Assembly: GCF_036173125.1 (NCBI RefSeq)
Contig: NZ_CP108054.1
Coordinates: 5,981,001 to 6,045,000 of the forward strand
Reading direction: 5' to 3'
Length of the DNA: 64,000 nucleotides
Origin: Streptomyces sp. NBC_00286
GTDB lineage: Bacteria > Actinomycetota > Actinomycetes > Streptomycetales > Streptomycetaceae
Part shown: positions 38,871-46,376 of the stretch, piece after piece
Layout: every line of letters starts with the position of its first letter
How positions within the stretch are numbered: position 1 is the stretch's first letter
The notes under the pieces: generated by a model
Seen by the model: only the letters and a program-made list of their open reading frames with translations
Database searches by the model: none
What the model was told of the DNA's origin: nothing
Made by a program: the position numbers and the translations under genes

Positions 38871-38900
38871 GTACACACCCTCAAACCGCAGCCAGCGGGC

Positions 38901-38936
38901 GGGAAGGGTGGGCACCCGACGGTGCCCACCCTTCCC
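38901..38936. terminator. Bidirectional terminator between GlsB-like and yajQ
   Basis: GGAAGGGTGGGCACC and GGTGCCCACCCTTCC are perfect 15-base arms around a CGAC loop, extended by one more base pair. It ends the convergent GlsB-like and yajQ transcripts. Confidence 0.9.
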
Positions 38937-38958
38937 CGTACGCGCAACCAGCGCGATC

Positions 38959-39447
38959 TCACCGGTAGTTCACGAACTGCAGCGCGAAGTCGAAGTCCTT
39001 GCCCTTCAGCAGTGCGATCACGGCCTGCAGGTCGTCACGGCTCTTCGAGCTGACCCGCAGCTCATCGCCCTGAACCTGCGCCTTGACGCCCTTCGGCCCT
39101 TCGTCGCGAATGATCTTCGCCACTTTCTTGGCGTTCTCCTGGGAGATGCCTTCCTCGATGGAGGCGAAGATCTTGTACTCCTTGCCGGAGAGCTGCGGCT
39201 CGCCCGCGTCCAGGGCCTTCAGCGAGATGCCGCGCTTGATCAGCTTGGACTGGAAGACGTCGAGGATGGCCTTGACCCGCTCCTCGGAGTTCGCCTCCAT
39301 CAGGATCTTCTCGCCGGACCAAGAGATGGAGGCGCCCACGTTCTTGAAGTCGTAGCGCTGCGAGATTTCCTTGGCGGCCTGGTTGAGGGCGTTGTCGACC
39401 TCCTGCCGCTCGACCTTCGAGACGATGTCGAAACTGGAGTCGGCCAT
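38959..39447 (-). CDS. yajQ: YajQ-family nucleotide-binding protein
   Basis: A 162-residue cytosolic protein of the UPF0234/YajQ family, known in some bacteria to bind cyclic di-GMP and act with transcription factors. The start [21 protein letters not shown] is diagnostic, followed by the RYDFKN and [17 protein letters not shown] blocks. The second half repeats the ferredoxin-like fold ([36 protein letters not shown]). The length is exactly typical. ATG 39447 was chosen; the longer upstream frame is not supported. It is monocistronic next to tRNA-Tyr. Confidence 0.94.
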   Translation of the reverse strand: MADSSFDIVSKVERQEVDNALNQAAKEISQRYDFKNVGASISWSGEKILMEANSEERVKAILDVFQSKLIKRGISLKALDAGEPQLSGKEYKIFASIEEGISQENAKKVAKIIRDEGPKGVKAQVQGDELRVSSKSRDDLQAVIALLKGKDFDFALQFVNYR

Positions 39448-39647
39448 GTCCTGTGGCTCCTTGTATCGGGGTGCGTGGGGCGGCCGTCGAGCCCGGCTCG
39501 GTCCCGGCCGCATCCGCTCAAGCCTAGCCACCCCCCACCCTCCGAGTGCCGATCAATCGGGTGGCGAAGCACCCCTGGGCATCGGGTATCGTTTACGTCG
39601 TTGCCACGGAGCAGCGCCGAAGGGCGGTTCCAAGGGCAGCAACCCCT

Positions 39648-39729
39648 GGCGGTGTGCCCGAGCGGCCAAAGGGAGCAGACTGTAAATCTGCCGGCTCAGC
39701 CTTCCCAGGTTCGAATCCTGGCGCCGCCA
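39648..39729 (+). tRNA. tRNA-Tyr (anticodon GTA)
   Basis: An 82-nucleotide tRNA with acceptor stem GGCGGTG/CGCCGCC, a long variable arm as usual for bacterial tRNA-Tyr, and the T arm CCAGG-TTCGAAT-CCTGG. The anticodon GTA is at 39682-39684 in the loop CTGTAAA. The discriminator base is A, and CCA is not encoded. A very strong terminator follows 7 bases later. Confidence 0.95.
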
Positions 39730-39736
39730 CTCTGAG

Positions 39737-39782
39737 AGAGACCCTCTCGGGCCTGCGAGAAAGCAGGCCCGAGAGGGTCTCT
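39737..39782 (+). terminator. Terminator after tRNA-Tyr
   Basis: AGAGACCCTCTCGGGCCTG and CAGGCCCGAGAGGGTCTCT form a 19-base stem around CGAGAAAG, followed by TCTTG. It is an excellent intrinsic terminator. Confidence 0.93.
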
Positions 39783-39816
39783 TCTTGTCGCCGTCCGGCT
39801 TCGTACGCTGGTCCGT

Positions 39817-40029
39817 ATGTCGTCACGCCGTAGGAATTGCCCCGAGTGCCGTCGGGAGATCGCCGTCGTCGCCGGGCGGTTCGCGCGGCACGACCCGCCA
39901 GGAGCGCGTGAGAGCGGGCAGCTCGTATCGTGCCCCGGGTCGCGCAGGCCGGCGCAGCTCGGGGCAGTCCAGCCAGGGCTGGATGAATACGTCGTGCCGG
40001 ACTTCCCCGGCCAGCTCCCCCTGTTCTGA
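39817..40029 (+). CDS. Small conserved hypothetical protein with a CxxC motif
   Basis: A 70-residue protein beginning MSSRRRNCPECRREIAVVAG; a single CxxC pair (CPEC) and a later Cys suggest metal binding or a redox role. It continues with a phylum-conserved segment (HDPPGARESGQLVSCPGSRRPAQ) and ends in VVPDFPGQLPLF. The sequence is recognisable as a widespread small Streptomyces protein of unknown function. The start is ATG 39817. It may be separately expressed because a strong terminator lies before it. Confidence 0.7.
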   Translation: MSSRRRNCPECRREIAVVAGRFARHDPPGARESGQLVSCPGSRRPAQLGAVQPGLDEYVVPDFPGQLPLF

Positions 40030-40062
40030 CCAGCCCGGCACTTCAGCCTGACAGGCCAGACG

Positions 40063-40443
40063 TCAGAGGACCGGCCGTACGTCCATACGGCTCACCAGGC
40101 CCTTAGGACCGAAGCGGTACACATGCTCGACCAGTTCCTCCGCCCAGTGATCGCCCGCATCGTCCCGCAGGCCCTGACGCACGGTGGCGACCACCCGCTG
40201 CCCGTCCTCGTCGAGACGCAGCCCCTCCAGCCGTACGAGGGGATGCGCGGCCTCGAACTGCGCTGCCCAGTAGGCACGTACCTCGTCGTGGCCGTGCAGG
40301 CGTACCCCGTCGGCGACGTTCGGCCAGTCCACGTCCGGGGACAGGCAGTGCGGGACGAATGTGTCGCGTTCAGCGGTGCTGAAGACCTCGTACATCCTCT
40401 GCAGCAGGGCCTCCTGCGCGGCGGGAACCTCGGCGGCGGACAC
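40063..40443 (-). CDS. SnoaL-like / NTF2-like protein
   Basis: A 126-residue protein with the fold of the SnoaL/NTF2 superfamily: AQEALLQRMYEVFSTAERDTF, then the beta strands VRAYWAAQFEAAHPLVRLEGLRLDEDG and RVVATVRQGLRDD. The family includes polyketide cyclases and many proteins without known activity. GTG 40443 has a good ribosome site (AGGAG, 6 bases upstream on the minus strand). An upstream in-frame region is spurious. It converges with the small conserved gene. I cannot define the substrate. Confidence 0.8.
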   Translation of the reverse strand: MSAAEVPAAQEALLQRMYEVFSTAERDTFVPHCLSPDVDWPNVADGVRLHGHDEVRAYWAAQFEAAHPLVRLEGLRLDEDGQRVVATVRQGLRDDAGDHWAEELVEHVYRFGPKGLVSRMDVRPVL

Positions 40444-40574
40444 GGCAACTCCTCGGCTCGGGCGAAAGGCTGAAGGGACGTGTTCAGGCAACCAGCGGCC
40501 CACGCCCGCCGCCGCCCCTTGGGCGAGAGCGAACAGCACTGGACCACCTAGGCCGGGCCTGGAATTCGGCCTCC

Positions 40575-41231
40575 TCAGTTCCCTGCTACCGACTTCACCG
40601 CTACGGACACCGGCGCCGACCCGCTGATCAGCTCCAGTGTCAGCCCGGCCGTCGCCGGAGTGTCCAGCAGCTCCGCGATGACGGCCGCGACGTCATCGCG
40701 CGGGATGGGTCCGCGACCGGTGGACGCCTCCAGGCGTACGAGACCGGTGCCGGCGTCGTTCGTCAGCATCCCGGGGCGCAGGATCGTCCAGTCCAGGCTG
40801 TTGAAGCCGCGTATGTACGCATCGGCTTCGCCCTTGGCGCGCAAGTACACGTCGAAGACGTCGTCCCCGGGATGCGACGGGTCCGCGCCCATCGACGACA
40901 CCATCACGTACCGCCGCACCCCGGTCCGTACCGCCGCGTCCGCGAAGAGGACGGCAGCACCCCGGTCCACGGTGTCCTTGCGGGCCGCGCCGCTGCCCGG
41001 GCCCGCGCCGGCCGCGAAGACGGCGGCGTCGGCGCCCTGCAGATGCGCGGCGACCTCCTCGACCGAAGCCGACTCCAGATCGCACAGGACCGGCTCGGCG
41101 CCGGCCGCCCGCAGATCGTCTCCGTGCTCGGGGCGTCGGATGATGCCCGCGACCTCGTCACCGCGTGCGGCGAGCAGCCGCTCCAGCCGCAACGCGATCT
41201 GACCATGACCTCCAGCGATGACAATGCGCAT
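40575..41231 (-). CDS. NAD(P)H-binding SDR-like protein (NmrA/YwnB type)
   Basis: A 218-residue Rossmann-fold protein. The N-terminal MRIVIAGGHGQIALRLERLL has a GxxGxxA-type nucleotide-binding loop, and AGIIRRPEHGDDLRAAGAEPVLCDL fits NAD(P)H-binding atypical SDR proteins of the YwnB/CC3 kind. It ends with LELISGSAPVSVAVKSV, a usual feature of this short group. Its function is unknown, often stress-related. ATG 41231 is the best start; upstream codons have no ribosome site. It has no close operon partner, with the lipoprotein gene divergent. Confidence 0.88.
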   Translation of the reverse strand: MRIVIAGGHGQIALRLERLLAARGDEVAGIIRRPEHGDDLRAAGAEPVLCDLESASVEEVAAHLQGADAAVFAAGAGPGSGAARKDTVDRGAAVLFADAAVRTGVRRYVMVSSMGADPSHPGDDVFDVYLRAKGEADAYIRGFNSLDWTILRPGMLTNDAGTGLVRLEASTGRGPIPRDDVAAVIAELLDTPATAGLTLELISGSAPVSVAVKSVAGN

Positions 41232-41275
41232 GTCTTCGACCGTACGCCCGGACACTGACACGCGCCGCACAACCC

Positions 41276-41284
41276 TGTGGATAA
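41276..41284 (-). promoter_or_regulatory. Isolated DnaA-box-like motif
   Basis: TGTGGATAA, complement TTATCCACA, lies between two divergent genes. It is a single perfect copy of the E. coli consensus. It could arise by chance at a low rate, and its role is unclear. Confidence 0.3.
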
Positions 41285-41378
41285 CTCATGAGTCTCCTGA
41301 GCGATCAACGAACAACGACAACGATCGCTGAGTAACGAGGGTGACGCCGCGTGGCGTCAAAAGGAGACCGTCTTCGCC

Positions 41379-42410
41379 ATGACCGCAACCCTGACTGCCA
41401 TACGAAAGCCCCTTACCGCGGCCGGTTGCGCCGTAGCACTGTTCGCAGGTGCGGCCGCTTGCGGCACGGTCGATAACCTCACCGCCGGGCAGAAGGTGGA
41501 CCGCGCCGTCGAGCAACTCGGCGAACAAAAGTCGCTCTCCCTCGAGTTGGGGCTCCACGCCAAGCCATCCGCGCTCACGAAGCTGGCTGCAGAGGCGGAG
41601 GGGGGCGAGGAAATGCCGCCCGAGTTCGCGAAGTTCTTCACCGGGTTGCGCGTCAAGCTGTCCGTCGAGTCGAAGAAGCCGCTCGCCGACTCGGGCGAGA
41701 AGGACCTCGTCGGTGTGGGCATGCGGGTTTCGGGAGCCGACGGTGTCCTGGCCGAGTTCCGGGTCGTCGGCGACTTCACGTACTACCGCGCCGACATGGA
41801 GGCGCTCGGCGAGGCGATGGGCGTCCCGTTCCCCACGGTCGACGAACTCCCTGAGAGCGAGAAGGAGCTCAGGAAGGTCCTCGAGGGCGAGTGGGTCAAG
41901 GTCGACAACTCCGAACTCGAGAAGTCCGGCAAGGGCACCTCGGGTTCCGAGGAGATCGACACCAAGACCCAGCAGAAGATCCTCAAGGCCGTACGCGGTG
42001 TCGTCGCACGCGAGGTCACTTTCAGCAGCAAGGGCGGCAGTGACGGCACTGAACAGATCGTCGCCAAGGCCTCGTTCCGCGACCTGCTCACGGGCGTCTT
42101 CAAGAAACTCCGGCCACTGGCCGACGATTTCCCGGCAGGCACGGAACTGCCCACCGACAAGGACCTGAAAGAAGCCCCCGACAAGAAGATCGCCGTCAAC
42201 TTCTCCCTGAAGAACGGCGACCTGACCCGCGTCTCGGTCAACCTCGCCGCCCTCGCGGACAACGCGAAGGGCACCCGACTCCCGCTCGTCCTCACCTTCG
42301 GCAAGGCGTCCGACGTCAGCGCCCCGTCCGGCGCCACCGAGGTGCCCGCGGGAGAGCTCATGGGCCCCGGCAACCCGTTCACAGGCGGGATGCTGGGCAG
42401 CGGCTTCTGA
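41379..42410 (+). CDS. Lipoprotein of unknown function
   Basis: A 343-residue secreted lipoprotein. The signal sequence TAAGCAVALFAGAAAC ends with a lipobox (LFAGAAAC), so the Cys would be lipidated. The rest is hydrophilic with repeated Lys/Glu-rich segments and many short charged loops (ELRKVLEGEWVKVDNSELEK), a pattern common in actinobacterial LppX-like or surface lipoproteins. The C-terminal part ends in GELMGPGNPFTGGMLGSGF. I do not recognise a specific activity. AGGAG lies about 17 bases upstream of ATG 41379. It is followed by the CACGCGCGCGTG array. Confidence 0.88.
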   Translation: MTATLTAIRKPLTAAGCAVALFAGAAACGTVDNLTAGQKVDRAVEQLGEQKSLSLELGLHAKPSALTKLAAEAEGGEEMPPEFAKFFTGLRVKLSVESKKPLADSGEKDLVGVGMRVSGADGVLAEFRVVGDFTYYRADMEALGEAMGVPFPTVDELPESEKELRKVLEGEWVKVDNSELEKSGKGTSGSEEIDTKTQQKILKAVRGVVAREVTFSSKGGSDGTEQIVAKASFRDLLTGVFKKLRPLADDFPAGTELPTDKDLKEAPDKKIAVNFSLKNGDLTRVSVNLAALADNAKGTRLPLVLTFGKASDVSAPSGATEVPAGELMGPGNPFTGGMLGSGF

Positions 42411-42473
42411 CCCCAGAAGCCCTCGAAACAGGCCTGTCGGCGCCCAAGCCACCGGCGTAGGCAAGAACAACGG

Positions 42474-42681
42474 CACGCGCGCGTGGACCTCACATCCGGC
42501 CACGCACGCGTGAGCCCCGTACCCGAACACCGACCGCGCGCGTGGACCTCAAGGATGTCCACGCGCGCCTGGGCCGCAATCACCCTCCACGCGCGCGTGG
42601 ACCTCAAAGATGTCCACGCGCGCGTGAACCCTAATCACCCCTGCACGCGCGCGTGCACCCCAAAAACGCTCCACGCGCGCG
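42474..42681. repeat. Array of CACGCGCGCGTG palindromes with GTGGACCTC spacer
   Basis: Seven runs of CGCGCGC-type sequence are spaced through 208 bases. Two units are near-perfect hairpins: 42536-42568 (12-base arms) and 42588-42626 (15-base arms CACGCGCGCGTGGAC/GTCCACGCGCGCGTG around CTCAAAGAT). A further compact palindrome GCACGCGCGCGTGC is at 42643-42656. Alternating purine-pyrimidine runs could form Z-DNA. The array lies between the convergent lipoprotein and amidohydrolase genes and may act as a terminator or a recombination site. A related palindrome stands at 34221-34262. Confidence 0.75.
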
Positions 42682-42686
42682 AACCC

Positions 42687-43937
42687 TCAAGAGGGCCCCC
42701 CACCTCGCCCCTGCCGAGGCAGATCCAACGCCACAGCCGCGGCCGAGCCGCAGAACTCCCGCACCGCGTTCGTGCGTGCCACCACCCGCCCCTGATGCAC
42801 CACGATCCGGCTGTACGCGAGCGACAGCGCCCCCGCCAGCCGGTCCCCGCGCACGGCGAGCAGCTCGGCCGGGAATCCGGCCTCCACCCGCACCTCGGGC
42901 AGCCCGAGCGCCGCCCGCGCCGACGAACTCACCGCGTCGTACGCGTCCTCGGGCCGGAGCCCGTAGCGCGAGGCCAGCAGATACGCCACGTCCAGCGGAT
43001 CTCCGCGCCCCACAGGGTTCGATACGTCCCTCAGGGCGCCGCTGCCCGCAACGACCCGTACCCCGGCCGCCCGCAGCACTCGTACCGGAGCCGTCCCGCG
43101 CCGGTCGACGCCCGAGCAGCCGCCCTGGGGCAGGCAGACGACGGTCACTCCGGCTGCGGCGAGCTGTTCCGCGGCCCGCGCCGCCACCTCCTGGGGCAGC
43201 CGCCCGAGCCCGCCGCAGGGGCCAAGCGTCACCCCGGGCCGTAGCCCGCCCGCCATCGCCGCGAACCGGGCGAGCCGAGCCGGATCGTCACCGTCCGTGT
43301 GCAGATCGACCGGGCAGCCGTGCTCGGAAGCGACCTCCAGGACCGCCTCCACATACCCCGTCGGATCGGGGTCGAGATCCGGACAACCGCCCACTACGGA
43401 GGCACCCATTTTCACCGCGTCCCGCAGCATCGCCAGCTCCTCGGCCCCGGCGAGCCCGGTCAGCACCCGCGGCATCGCCACCGTCGTCAGCTCGGCGAGC
43501 CCCCGCAATGTGCGCCGCGCCTGGAGCACCGCCGCCAGCGCGCCGAGCCCCTGGACGTCGCCGATGCGCACGTGGGAACGCAACGCCGTGGCCCCGTGCC
43601 CGAGGTACAACAGCGCGGCCTCGGTCATGCGGCGCTGGACCTCCTGATCGTCGTACGAGACCGGACCGTCGCCGTCGGCCGACAAGGCCGTGTCGCCGTG
43701 GGTGTGCGGCTCCACGGGGGCCGGCAACAGCAGGTAGCCGGCGAGATCCACGCGCGCGGTGTGCATGCTGAGGCTGCCGGCCGTACCGACCGCCTCGATG
43801 CGCCCGCCGCCCAGCCGCACGTCCACGGTGCGGCCGTCGGTCAGCCGCGCACCGCACAGCAGCAGGGCGGAGCCATCGGTCCGGCCCGACGAGGAACCCG
43901 ACGACGGAGGGGGCTGCTGCGGCAGGCTGTCGGGCAT
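42687..43937 (-). CDS. Amidohydrolase of the cytosine-deaminase-like group, divergent
   Basis: A 416-residue metal-dependent hydrolase. The HxH metal motif is PVEPHTHGDTALSADG, and another His appears in VDLHTDGDDP. The final Asp-containing region VVAGSGALRDVSNPVGRGDP parallels the GHDDV-type loop of cytosine deaminase. The usual His in the SHxxALG position is replaced (TLGPCGGLGRLP), so substrate range or activity may differ. ATG 43937 has AGGAG upstream (minus strand). A 16-codon upstream frame is unlikely. It is monocistronic. The real substrate cannot be read from the sequence. Confidence 0.72.
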   Translation of the reverse strand: MPDSLPQQPPPSSGSSSGRTDGSALLLCGARLTDGRTVDVRLGGGRIEAVGTAGSLSMHTARVDLAGYLLLPAPVEPHTHGDTALSADGDGPVSYDDQEVQRRMTEAALLYLGHGATALRSHVRIGDVQGLGALAAVLQARRTLRGLAELTTVAMPRVLTGLAGAEELAMLRDAVKMGASVVGGCPDLDPDPTGYVEAVLEVASEHGCPVDLHTDGDDPARLARFAAMAGGLRPGVTLGPCGGLGRLPQEVAARAAEQLAAAGVTVVCLPQGGCSGVDRRGTAPVRVLRAAGVRVVAGSGALRDVSNPVGRGDPLDVAYLLASRYGLRPEDAYDAVSSSARAALGLPEVRVEAGFPAELLAVRGDRLAGALSLAYSRIVVHQGRVVARTNAVREFCGSAAAVALDLPRQGRGGGPS

Positions 43938-44152
43938 CGTGCTCCTGGCTCTCGGGGCGGCTGCGCAGAGGGAACCTGTGATCACGCAGCGTGAGTCGAG
44001 CCTAGGGTGACGAGCAGGGCGCTTCGAGGAGGAGCGGAATAGTCGTACCGGTGTGGTCCGCCGTGCATAGGGGGCTGTTGGAGCGCTTGTGAAGCTCCTG
44101 GGAGCTGCGCAGAACGCTGGGGACGGGGGCGGACAGGTACGGCGAAACGGAT

Positions 44153-44182
44153 TTGGGCGAACGGCTGCCGAGCGTGTAATGT
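44153..44182 (+). promoter_or_regulatory. Possible promoter for the tRNA-Thr/tRNA-Met/rpmG unit
   Basis: TTGGGC (44153-44158) and TAATGT (44177-44182) with an 18-base spacer lie 12 bases before tRNA-Thr. The -10 is close to consensus. Confidence 0.5.
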
Positions 44183-44193
44183 CTTCATCGCTC

Positions 44194-44266
44194 GCCCCAA
44201 TAGCTCAGTCGGCAGAGCGTCTCCATGGTAAGGAGAAGGTCTACGGTTCGATTCCGTATTGGGGCT
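44194..44266 (+). tRNA. tRNA-Thr (anticodon GGT)
   Basis: A 73-nucleotide tRNA. The acceptor GCCCCAA pairs with TTGGGGC, the anticodon stem TCTCC/GGAGA holds loop ATGGTAA with GGT at 44227-44229, and the T loop is GGTTCGATTCC. It is followed by tRNA-Met and then rpmG, an order also known in mycobacteria. Confidence 0.96.
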
Positions 44267-44310
44267 CTGGTGTGTGAGGTTTCCGTCGTGAGGTGGTCCG
44301 ATCGCATCGC

Positions 44311-44383
44311 AGCGGTGTAGCTCAGTCGGTAGAGCAAGCGGCTCATAATCGCTGTGTCACCGGTTCAAGTCCGGTCACCGCTA
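44311..44383 (+). tRNA. tRNA-Met (anticodon CAT)
   Basis: A 73-nucleotide tRNA with acceptor AGCGGTG/CACCGCT and discriminator A. The anticodon loop CTCATAA has CAT at 44344-44346 with stem AGCGG/TCGCT. A fully paired first base pair (A-T) indicates the elongator, not the initiator, form. Confidence 0.94.
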
Positions 44384-44388
44384 CTGAC

Positions 44389-44426
44389 AGTAGCCGATTG
44401 TGGGGTCGGTCCTCCGATCGGCTACT
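44389..44426 (+). terminator. Terminator-like hairpin between tRNA-Met and rpmG
   Basis: AGTAGCCGAT and ATCGGCTACT pair over 10 bases around an 18-base loop, followed by CTTCTG. It could end the tRNA transcript or act as an attenuator before rpmG. Confidence 0.65.
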
Positions 44427-44472
44427 CTTCTGTGCGTTGTACCGTCCCATCCGTTCGTCAAGGAGCACTCAC

Positions 44473-44637
44473 GTGGCTGCCACCGACGTCCGCCCGAAGA
44501 TCACGCTGGCCTGCGTGGAGTGCAAGGAGCGGAACTACATCACCAAGAAGAACCGGCGTAACAACCCGGACCGTCTTGAGATGAAGAAGCACTGCCCGCG
44601 TTGCAATGCGCACACCGCGCATCGCGAGACGCGATAA
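44473..44637 (+). CDS. rpmG: 50S ribosomal protein L33
   Basis: A 54-residue L33 of the zinc-binding (C+) type: CVECK and CPRCN form the four-cysteine site. The core [21 protein letters not shown] and the end [15 protein letters not shown] are standard. The start is GTG 44473 with AGGAG 7 bases upstream. It is followed by a terminator-like hairpin and then the MaoC pair, the same order as rpmG2-hadA-hadB in Mycobacterium. Confidence 0.96.
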   Translation: MAATDVRPKITLACVECKERNYITKKNRRNNPDRLEMKKHCPRCNAHTAHRETR

Positions 44638-44651
44638 AACAGGCTCGTACA

Positions 44652-44684
44652 CGAGGCCGTCCCCAGCTAACGGGGGCGGCCTCG
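44652..44684 (+). terminator. Terminator after rpmG
   Basis: CGAGGCCG and CGGCCTCG form a stem, extended by CCCC/GGGG pairing inside, between rpmG and the MaoC-like genes. Confidence 0.8.
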
Positions 44685-44764
44685 CGTCGTTGTCGGCTCG
44701 CCGGGCCGAAAGTCACGCATGCTTGTTCCGGGCAATCACAGCGAACATCAGGAGGTACCGAGCC

Positions 44765-45217
44765 ATGGCGCTCGACCAGTCCTTCGTGGGGCGGTCCTAC
44801 CCGCCCACCGACCCCTATGAGGTCGGCCGGGAGAAGATCCGCGAGTTCGCGGAGGCAGTGGGGGATCCCAACCCCGCCTACACGGATCCGGAAGCCGCCA
44901 AGGCGCTCGGGTACGCCGATGTGATCGCCCCGCCCACCTTCGTGTTCGCGATCACCTTCAAGGCCGCGGGACAGGTCGTCCAGGACCCCCAACTGGGCCT
45001 CGACTACAGCCGGGTGGTGCACGGCGATCAGAAGTTCGCCTACAAGCGACCGGTGCGCGCCGGGGACCGGCTGACGGTCGTCTCGACCATCGAGGCGATC
45101 AAGTCCATGGCGGGCAACGACATCCTGGACATTCGGGGTGAGGTCCACGACGAGGCGGGCGAGCATGTGGTGACCGCCTGGACGAAGCTTGTGGCCCGCG
45201 CGGCAGAGGAGGGCTGA
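44765..45217 (+). CDS. MaoC-type dehydratase subunit, N-terminal type (HadA-like)
   Basis: A 150-residue hotdog-fold protein starting MALDQSFVGRSYPPTDPYEVG, typical of the FAS1-like or HadA dehydratase N-terminal subunit. The region AVGDPNPAYTDPEAAKALGY has the substrate loop but lacks the Asp/His dyad seen in the partner, so it is probably the non-catalytic, substrate-holding half. AGGAGG lies 8 bases before ATG 44765. The next gene, 5 bases later, encodes the catalytic partner, which suggests a heterodimer. In mycobacteria the orthologous HadAB pair makes mycolic acids. Streptomyces has none, so the substrate is another acyl chain. Confidence 0.88.
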   Translation: MALDQSFVGRSYPPTDPYEVGREKIREFAEAVGDPNPAYTDPEAAKALGYADVIAPPTFVFAITFKAAGQVVQDPQLGLDYSRVVHGDQKFAYKRPVRAGDRLTVVSTIEAIKSMAGNDILDIRGEVHDEAGEHVVTAWTKLVARAAEEG

Positions 45218-45222
45218 GGCGT

Positions 45223-45651
45223 ATGGCGGCGAATATCACGTACGACGACATCGAGGTCGGCACCGAACTGCCGGCTCAGACCTTCCCGGTGACCCGGGCA
45301 ACGCTCGTGCAGTACGCGGGCGCCTCCGGGGACTTCAACCCGATCCACTGGAACGAGAAGTTCGCGGTGGAGGTCGGCCTGCCCGATGTCATCGCGCACG
45401 GCATGTTCACGATGGCCGAGGCGATCCGGGTCGTCACCGACTGGGTGGGCGATCCGGGCGCGGTCGTCGAGTACGGCGTGCGCTTCACCAAGCCCGTGGT
45501 CGTCCCGAACGACGACAAGGGGGCCACGATCGAGGTCAGCGCCAAGGTCGGGGCCAAGCTCGACGACAACACCGTGCGCGTCGACCTCACGGCGATGAGC
45601 GCGGGACAGAAGGTCCTGGGGATGTCACGGGCGGTCGTACGACTCGCCTGA
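45223..45651 (+). CDS. MaoC-type dehydratase subunit, catalytic type (HadB-like)
   Basis: A 142-residue hotdog protein with the hydratase motif: ASGDFNPIHWNEKFA contains the catalytic Asp and His. It continues with GLPDVIAHGMFTMAEAIRVVTDW, VRFTKPVVVPND and ends in GMSRAVVRLA. It is the active partner of the preceding HadA-like gene and probably dehydrates a 3-hydroxyacyl thioester. ATG 45223 is the start, with weak ribosome-site support, so coupling with the upstream gene is likely. A very strong hairpin follows the stop. Confidence 0.9.
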   Translation: MAANITYDDIEVGTELPAQTFPVTRATLVQYAGASGDFNPIHWNEKFAVEVGLPDVIAHGMFTMAEAIRVVTDWVGDPGAVVEYGVRFTKPVVVPNDDKGATIEVSAKVGAKLDDNTVRVDLTAMSAGQKVLGMSRAVVRLA

Positions 45652-45661
45652 TGGCATGCAG

Positions 45662-45716
45662 GAGTGCATGAGTAAGGGGCACGCTCCATGGAGGCGCGCC
45701 CCTTACTCATGCACTC
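45662..45716 (+). terminator. Strong terminator hairpin after the HadB-like gene
   Basis: Nineteen-base perfect arms GAGTGCATGAGTAAGGGGC and GCCCCTTACTCATGCACTC enclose a 17-base loop that is itself partly palindromic (CTCCATGGAG). It has no U-tract beyond TCTGC. Confidence 0.88.
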
Positions 45717-45739
45717 TGCACGGCTTTCCACGACACCCC

Positions 45740-45769
45740 TTGACCTAGGTAGTGAGTGGCCACTAATTT
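45740..45769 (+). promoter_or_regulatory. Promoter and TetR-like operator in front of the MFS remnant
   Basis: TTGACC (45740-45745) and TAATTT (45764-45769) with an 18-base spacer form a near-consensus promoter. The perfect palindrome AGTGGCCACT (45755-45764), inside TAGTG-CACTA, sits between the two boxes, a typical position for a TetR-type repressor site. The downstream coding sequence begins within a few bases of the -10, so the original leader and first codons are gone. Confidence 0.55.
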
Positions 45770-46372
45770 AATTCGATCTTCCTGCTCAGCCAGTACCTGC
45801 AGGGCGTTCTCGGCTACTCGCCCACCGAGGCGGGACTGCGGATGCTGCCCTGGACCGGTATGCCGATGCTCATCGCGCCGGTCGCCGGCTATCTGTCCGA
45901 CCGCATCGGCGGACGGCCGGTCGTCGCCGCAGGCCTGTTCCTGCACGCTGCCGGGCTGGGCTGGTTCGCCTCGATCGCCGAGACCGACACCTCGTTCGCC
46001 GGGCAACTGCCCGCGCTGATCATCAGCGGCGTCGGCATGTCCCTCTTCTTCGCCCCGGCTTCGAACCTGGTCATGTCCAGTGTCCGGGGGCCGGAGCAGG
46101 GGATCGCTTCCGGTACCAACAACGCGCTGCGCGAAGTCGGCGGCGCGCTCGGTATCGCCGTGATGGCTTCGATCTTCTCCGCACAGGGTGGCTACGAGAC
46201 CGGCCAGACCTTCGTGGACGGACTCAGGCCCGCGCTGTGGGTCGGCGCCTTCGCCGTAGCCATGGCGGGCGTCGCTGCACTGCTCACCCCGGCTCGCCCA
46301 TGCGCAGTCGAGGTACGTACTCCGGGCGATGAGGCGGCGCCCGCACCGGTCCTGGAGACGATCTCGCGCTGA
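45767..46372 (+). pseudogene. 5'-truncated MFS exporter remnant
   Basis: The frame opens at 45767 without a start codon or ribosome site and encodes about 200 residues of the C-terminal half of a DHA2-type MFS transporter. It has QYLQGVLGYSPTEAGLRMLPW, then VAGYLSDRIGGRPVVAAGLFLHAAG and FFAPASNLVMSSVRGPEQGIASGTNNALREVGGALG, which are the ordinary helices 8-14. The N-terminal half is missing. An ATG at 45842 lies inside a former helix and would not make a functional protein. Promoter and operator upstream remain, so this looks like a deletion scar. Confidence 0.75.
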
Positions 46373-46376
46373 GAGC

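Noticed and set aside
36855..41284. DnaA-box-like motifs as a replication origin
   Set aside because: There are only three scattered motifs and no dnaA/dnaN or cluster of boxes. Streptomyces oriC contains many boxes beside dnaA.
42474..42681. CRISPR array
   Set aside because: The units are self-complementary, irregular in spacing (about 27-60 bases), with similar spacers, and there are no cas genes.
45842..46372. Intact short MFS gene from ATG 45842
   Set aside because: The start lies inside a normal transmembrane region and upstream in-frame codons encode the rest of that helix; no ribosome site precedes it.
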